Positions 60,233 through 64,000 of a stretch of 64,000 nucleotides of DNA are shown here, in pieces. Position 1 is the stretch's first letter, and each line of letters starts with the position of its first letter. The notes below the pieces were generated by a model. That model saw only the letters and a program-made list of their open reading frames with translations, was not told the DNA's origin and did not search any database. A program made the position numbers and the translations under genes. Source of the stretch: Bacteroides sp. (GTDB lineage: Bacteria; Bacteroidota; Bacteroidia; Bacteroidales; Muribaculaceae); contig JAMPBJ010000001.1 in NCBI GenBank assembly GCA_023666835.1, positions 1 through 64,000 on the forward strand. Reading direction: 5' to 3'.

Positions 60233-62824
60233 ATGAATTTCAATAATTTCACGATTAAGTCGCAGGAAGCCATACAGAAGGCATTTGAGTTGACAAAGGG
60301 CAATGGCAATCAGGCCATCGAACCGGTGCATCTGCTCAAAGGTGTGCTTCTGGAAGGCGAGTCGGTGGTGAAATTTGTTTTTGCCAAAGTCGGAGTGAAT
60401 CTCCAGCAGGTGGTTGCTTCGACCGACCGCGAGATTGCAACGTTGCCCAAAGTGTCGGGCGGCAGTGAACCGTATCTTAGCCGACAGTCCAACGATGTGC
60501 TGCAGAAGGCGCTCGACGTGGCAAAGCGTCAGGGCGATGAGTATGTGGCACTTGAAGCACTTCTTGTAGCGATATTTGAGGTGCAGTCGCCGGCATCGAC
60601 CATACTCAAGGATGCCGGTCTCGACTCCAAGTCGCTGACAGCTGCAATCGAAGAACTTCGCAAAGGCAAAAAAGCCACTGACCAGGGCGCCGAAGAAACC
60701 TACAATGCCCTGTCGAAATATGCTATCAATCTGAATGAACGCGCCCGCAGCGGCAAACTCGACCCGGTGATCGGCCGCGACGACGAGATTCGCCGCGTGC
60801 TCCAGATCCTGAGTCGCCGAACGAAAAACAATCCCATGCTCATCGGCGAACCCGGTACCGGCAAGACCGCTATAGCCGAAGGCCTGGCTCAAAGAATTGT
60901 GCGTGGCGACGTGCCTGAAAATCTGCGTTCCAAACAGATCTTCTCGCTCGATATGGGTGCATTGGTGGCCGGTGCAAAATATAAAGGCGAGTTTGAGGAA
61001 CGATTGAAAGCCATCGTCAACGAAGTGACTCAGAGCGATGGAGAGATCATACTGTTCATTGATGAAATCCACACACTCGTTGGTGCCGGCAAAGGCGAAG
61101 GTGCAATGGACGCTGCCAATATTCTCAAACCGGCACTGGCACGAGGCGAGCTCCGCAGCATCGGTGCCACCACTCTCGACGAGTATCAGAAATACTTTGA
61201 GAAGGACAAGGCTCTCGAACGCCGATTCCAGAAAGTGATGGTCAACGAGCCCGACGAGATGAGCGCCATAGCCATTCTGCGCGGATTGAAAGAACGATAT
61301 GAGAATCACCACAAGGTGCGCATTCGCGATGAGGCGATCATTGCCGCCGTTCAGCTTTCCGAACGATATATCACCGATCGTTTCCTCCCCGACAAGGCCA
61401 TCGACCTCGTGGATGAGGCGGCCTCTAAACTGCGCCTCGAGATCGACTCCGTGCCCCAGGCACTCGACGAAATCAGCCGCATGATTGCCCAGAAAGAGAT
61501 CGAACGCGAAGCCATCAAACGCGAAGGCGACAAGGAGAAGGTGAAGGAAATCGAAAAGGATCTGGCCTCGATGCGTGAGGAAGAGAAGGAATACACCGCA
61601 AAATGGAAGGCCGAGAAGGATCTGATCAACCGCATACAGCAGAACAAGATAGATATCGAGCAACTCAATTTCGACGCCGACCGCGCCGAGCGTGAAGGCG
61701 ACTATGCCAAAGTGGCGGAGATCCGCTATTCGCGCGTTCAGGAAAAAGAGCATGAAAACGCCGAGATCCAGGAGCAGCTCAAGATGATGCAGGGCGAGAA
61801 AGCACTGATCAAAGAAGAGGTCGATGCCGAGGATATTGCCGATGTCGTGTCGCGTTGGACCGGCATTCCTGTCAACAAGATGGTGCAGAGCGAAAAAGAA
61901 AAGCTCCTCCATCTTGAGGACGAACTCCACAACCGCGTTGTCGGTCAGGAAGAAGCCATCCGTGCCATTGCCGACGCCGTGCGCCGCAGCCGTGCCGGGC
62001 TTAACGATCCTCGTCGGCCGATCGGTTCGTTTATCTTCCTTGGCACCACCGGCGTGGGCAAGACCGAGCTTGCAAAGGCCCTGGCCGAATATCTGTTCGA
62101 CGACGAGAACATGATGACCCGAATCGACATGAGCGAATATCAGGAGAAGCACACCGTCAGCCGACTGGTCGGAGCGCCTCCGGGATATGTCGGATATGAC
62201 GAAGGCGGTCAGCTGACCGAAGCCGTGCGTCGCAAACCCTACTCCGTGGTGCTGTTCGATGAGATCGAGAAGGCGCATCCCGATGTGTTCAACATCCTGC
62301 TTCAGGTGCTCGACGACGGACGTCTGACCGACAACAAGGGTCGTCTGGTCAACTTCAAAAACACCATCATCATCATGACTTCCAATATGGGATCGAACGT
62401 GATACGCGAGAATTTCGCCTCGATGACTCCCGAAAATCATGACGATGTTGTGGAGAAAACCAAGCTTCAGGTGATCGAGATGCTCAAGCAGACCATACGT
62501 CCGGAATTCCTCAACCGTATCGACGAGACCATCATGTTCACGCCTCTCAACGAACATGAGATCGAAGAGATCGTCGGACTGCAGATCCGCAGCATCCAAA
62601 AGATGCTTCAGACCAACGGCATAACCCTTGAGGTGACACCGGCAGCATTGAAATATCTGGCTGAGGAAGGCTACGATCCGGAATTCGGTGCACGACCTGT
62701 CAAGCGAGCCATCCACCGATTGGTGCTCAACCGGTTGTCGAAAGACATATTGGCTCAGAAAGTCGACAAGGAACGCCCGATCATCATCGATGTCAGCGGA
62801 GAAGAACTGACGTTCTCCAATTGA
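60233..62824 (+). CDS. clpB: ATP-dependent disaggregase ClpB
   Basis: 863 residues, full length. N-terminal repeat domain (1-145), AAA1 with Walker A GEPGTGKT (205-212), the coiled-coil middle domain with [18 protein letters not shown] (about 410-530), and AAA2 with Walker A GTTGVGKT (about 604-611). It lacks the ClpP-binding loop and dissolves aggregates with DnaK. The antisense strand is open for 831 codons here, a codon-bias effect. Confidence 0.97.
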   Translation: MNFNNFTIKSQEAIQKAFELTKGNGNQAIEPVHLLKGVLLEGESVVKFVFAKVGVNLQQVVASTDREIATLPKVSGGSEPYLSRQSNDVLQKALDVAKRQGDEYVALEALLVAIFEVQSPASTILKDAGLDSKSLTAAIEELRKGKKATDQGAEETYNALSKYAINLNERARSGKLDPVIGRDDEIRRVLQILSRRTKNNPMLIGEPGTGKTAIAEGLAQRIVRGDVPENLRSKQIFSLDMGALVAGAKYKGEFEERLKAIVNEVTQSDGEIILFIDEIHTLVGAGKGEGAMDAANILKPALARGELRSIGATTLDEYQKYFEKDKALERRFQKVMVNEPDEMSAIAILRGLKERYENHHKVRIRDEAIIAAVQLSERYITDRFLPDKAIDLVDEAASKLRLEIDSVPQALDEISRMIAQKEIEREAIKREGDKEKVKEIEKDLASMREEEKEYTAKWKAEKDLINRIQQNKIDIEQLNFDADRAEREGDYAKVAEIRYSRVQEKEHENAEIQEQLKMMQGEKALIKEEVDAEDIADVVSRWTGIPVNKMVQSEKEKLLHLEDELHNRVVGQEEAIRAIADAVRRSRAGLNDPRRPIGSFIFLGTTGVGKTELAKALAEYLFDDENMMTRIDMSEYQEKHTVSRLVGAPPGYVGYDEGGQLTEAVRRKPYSVVLFDEIEKAHPDVFNILLQVLDDGRLTDNKGRLVNFKNTIIIMTSNMGSNVIRENFASMTPENHDDVVEKTKLQVIEMLKQTIRPEFLNRIDETIMFTPLNEHEIEEIVGLQIRSIQKMLQTNGITLEVTPAALKYLAEEGYDPEFGARPVKRAIHRLVLNRLSKDILAQKVDKERPIIIDVSGEELTFSN

Positions 62825-62839
62825 TATGACGCATTATAA

Positions 62840-62878
62840 CGGACAGGGCGCCGGCGATGCCTTGTCCTGTCCGTTTTT
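62840..62878 (+). terminator. Terminator after clpB
   Basis: CGGACAGG pairs with CCTGTCCG, loop about 18 bases with inner pairing, followed by TTTTT (62874-62878). Confidence 0.8.
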
Positions 62879-62913
62879 ATATTGAAATCCACACAATAAT
62901 CAACTTTTATCTT

Positions 62914-63390
62914 ATGAAAAAACTTTATTTACTACTGCTTGCCCTGCCGTTAATGTTTGCGGCCGTGTCGTGTCACGACGATGACGACGATATGCCTCAG
63001 GTGAAAATCAGCCTTAACTATGAAAACGGAGCTGTCAATGGCTCGAATGTATATGTTGTCAAACCTGACACTCTCGTGATCGAATCGGTCAATGTGACCG
63101 CCGTCAGACCCGGACACGTGGCCACATGTGTAGGACCGGTGAATTATTGGCTCAGCGGTTATCCGATCGGTACAAGTTTCATCGCACCGTTCGGCGCAAG
63201 GATCGCCACCAACGATCTCGAAGTCGGCCAATATTCTCTGACGCTGACAATGGGTATCGCCGAAGAAGGCTACTCGCTTGCCACAGCCATGGCCTCAGTG
63301 ATGGTCAACGTGGTGGCCGATGCGAACGACATCCCTGTTCCTGCCACAGGCCTGTCCGACGAAATGCCGATCGACTTCAAATATCAATAA
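62914..63390 (+). CDS. Small lipoprotein of unknown function
   Basis: 158 residues from MKKLYLLLLALPLMFAAVSC; the upstream open frame to 62857 is not signal-like. The Cys20 lipobox is followed by HDDDDDMPQV, an acidic sorting-like segment that could keep it in the inner leaflet or mark export. The rest is beta-rich with VKISLNYENGAVNGSNVYVVKP, resembling an immunoglobulin-like fold. I do not recognise a family. Terminators on both sides isolate it. Confidence 0.7.
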   Translation: MKKLYLLLLALPLMFAAVSCHDDDDDMPQVKISLNYENGAVNGSNVYVVKPDTLVIESVNVTAVRPGHVATCVGPVNYWLSGYPIGTSFIAPFGARIATNDLEVGQYSLTLTMGIAEEGYSLATAMASVMVNVVADANDIPVPATGLSDEMPIDFKYQ

Positions 63391-63412
63391 ACTTATAGCC
63401 CGGCTTATGGAA

Positions 63413-63447
63413 AAACGGGGTCGTGCATCAATTGCACGACCCCGTTT
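63413..63447. terminator. Bidirectional terminator between lipoprotein and PCMD gene
   Basis: AAACGGGGTCGTGCA pairs perfectly (15 bp) with TGCACGACCCCGTTT around TCAAT. A-rich and T-rich flanks on both sides. Confidence 0.85.
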
Positions 63448-63470
63448 GGTATTGTTTTCTCCGACGGCCG

Positions 63471-64000
63471 TTAGTAGTCGTAGAGGAGTTCGTAGTTGGT
63501 GATACAGAGGGTGGCGCCTCGGCCGCCGGTGAAGTAGTCGCCGTATTTCGAAGCCGATGCGCATACGATGATGTATTTGGGCACGCGGTCGGTGGCTACG
63601 TATTCGAGCGGAATTTCGACATCGATGTAGTCGGCGATCGTTGATCCGGATTCAAACTGTCCGTAGGCTATCACTCCGGGATCATTGCGCGAGAAGAGAT
63701 GGCGTTCCTCGGGTTTGGTGCGGATTTCAAACGGGGTGTCCCAGTCGGCGAGCGTACACCACACGATGCAGGTGTCGGGCTGGCCCTTCATATGCGAGAA
63801 GTTGGGGTTGGAAGAGCTGGCGTCGGTGATGGTTGCTGTGGTGTATTTCAACCTGGCCTTGAGTTTGGTGGGGCGTTGTGAGAACTGGCGGCCGAAGTCA
63901 AGGATGCCGTTGGTGCCGTCGATTTTCTTGAAGTCGCCTGAGAATAGGTTGCCGGCGGCAAGTTTTCCGAGAATCGAAACTCCGACGAATTTGGTTTCGA
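63471..64000 (-). CDS. PCMD domain protein, C-terminal part (partial at right edge)
   Basis: About 175 residues up to the stop at 63471; the gene continues beyond the window. The C terminus of the PCMD (putative carbohydrate metabolism domain) family is visible: GSILGKLAAGNLF-type N-terminal part (VSILGKLAAGNLFSGDF), RPTKLKARLKYTT, and the end ASASKYGDYFTGGRGATLCITNYELLYDY. These are secreted or surface proteins of Bacteroidetes thought to bind glycans. No start is seen in the window. Confidence 0.85.
   Translation of the reverse strand, partial: ETKFVGVSILGKLAAGNLFSGDFKKIDGTNGILDFGRQFSQRPTKLKARLKYTTATITDASSSNPNFSHMKGQPDTCIVWCTLADWDTPFEIRTKPEERHLFSRNDPGVIAYGQFESGSTIADYIDVEIPLEYVATDRVPKYIIVCASASKYGDYFTGGRGATLCITNYELLYDY

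Noticed and set aside
60221-62716. 831-codon open frame on the minus strand opposite clpB
   Set aside because: It mirrors clpB almost exactly, has His/Phe/Leu-rich composition typical of antisense frames, and no family motif. Codon bias in clpB explains the lack of stops.

Overview
This window looks like a chromosomal segment from a Bacteroidales bacterium, most probably the Muribaculaceae (S24-7) or a close relative. Three things point there. Promoters follow the Bacteroidetes pattern TTG/TTTG, 19-21 bases, then TAnnTTTG, and strong Shine-Dalgarno sites are largely absent. Many genes belong to families concentrated in this phylum (DUF4252, DUF5106, DUF5683, DUF6155, PCMD, a YbbR protein beside coaE, very long NusB). 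Base composition is near 50% G+C, with AT-rich intergenic gaps. No rRNA, CRISPR array, prophage or integrated conjugative element is seen.

Layout. 1-1.7 kb: a partial tRNA-Met, a VanZ-acetyltransferase fusion gene and a 349-bp MITE-like element in the divergent promoter region. 1.7-6.1 kb (+): EamA and SNF-type transporters, folP and dacA. 6.1-9.5 kb (-): DUF3737, MATE exporter and C-S lyase/aminotransferase. 9.8-10.4 kb: rplU-rpmA. 10.7-14.5 kb (-): aquaporin, an ECF sigma / membrane anti-sigma / DUF4252 operon, and rarA. 14.7-17.7 kb (+): small membrane protein, PstS-like lipoprotein and TPR protein. 17.8-31.1 kb (+): a long colinear housekeeping run cdsA-purM-mltF-like-DUF3332-gpmA-sppA-lpxK-PNP-thiL-nusB-yajC-ybbR-coaE. 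31.2-36.1 kb (-): nitrilase-like amidase, acyltransferase, small conserved protein, thrC, tRNA-Leu, and a pyrE operon ending in a Rieske-like lipoprotein. 36.4-44 kb: a Pro/Ser-rich repeat protein, S9 peptidase, and uvrB-ygiQ. 44-45.5 kb: an AT-rich accessory patch with a DUF6291-like gene and a decayed remnant. 45.5-51.3 kb (-): parA-parB-DUF5683-mltD and queA. 51.5-53.7 kb: rplS, an unlisted 58-residue membrane protein, and gdhA. 53.8-60 kb (-): DUF5106-doxX-mnmA-BFN-nupG-like-rsmE-kdsA. 60.2-64 kb: clpB, a small lipoprotein, and the C-terminal part of a PCMD protein.

Most of the window is core metabolism and cell-envelope biology: LPS (lpxK, kdsA), phospholipid (cdsA, PlsC-like), murein turnover (two lytic transglycosylases), c-di-AMP synthesis (dacA), translation (L19, L21, L27, rsmE, mnmA, queA, nusB) and repair (uvrB, rarA).

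The most unusual items are: a NusB whose N-terminal half appears to be an internal duplication; a Rieske-like lipoprotein with cysteines at the usual histidine positions; a MITE with a TTA target duplication; a family of 9-bp tandem minirepeats at three gene junctions; tandem repeats upstream of clpB and of the PstS-like operon; a previously unlisted 58-residue membrane ORF; and the accessory patch beside the chromosomal par locus. I did not find an obviously new multi-gene defence or mobile system.
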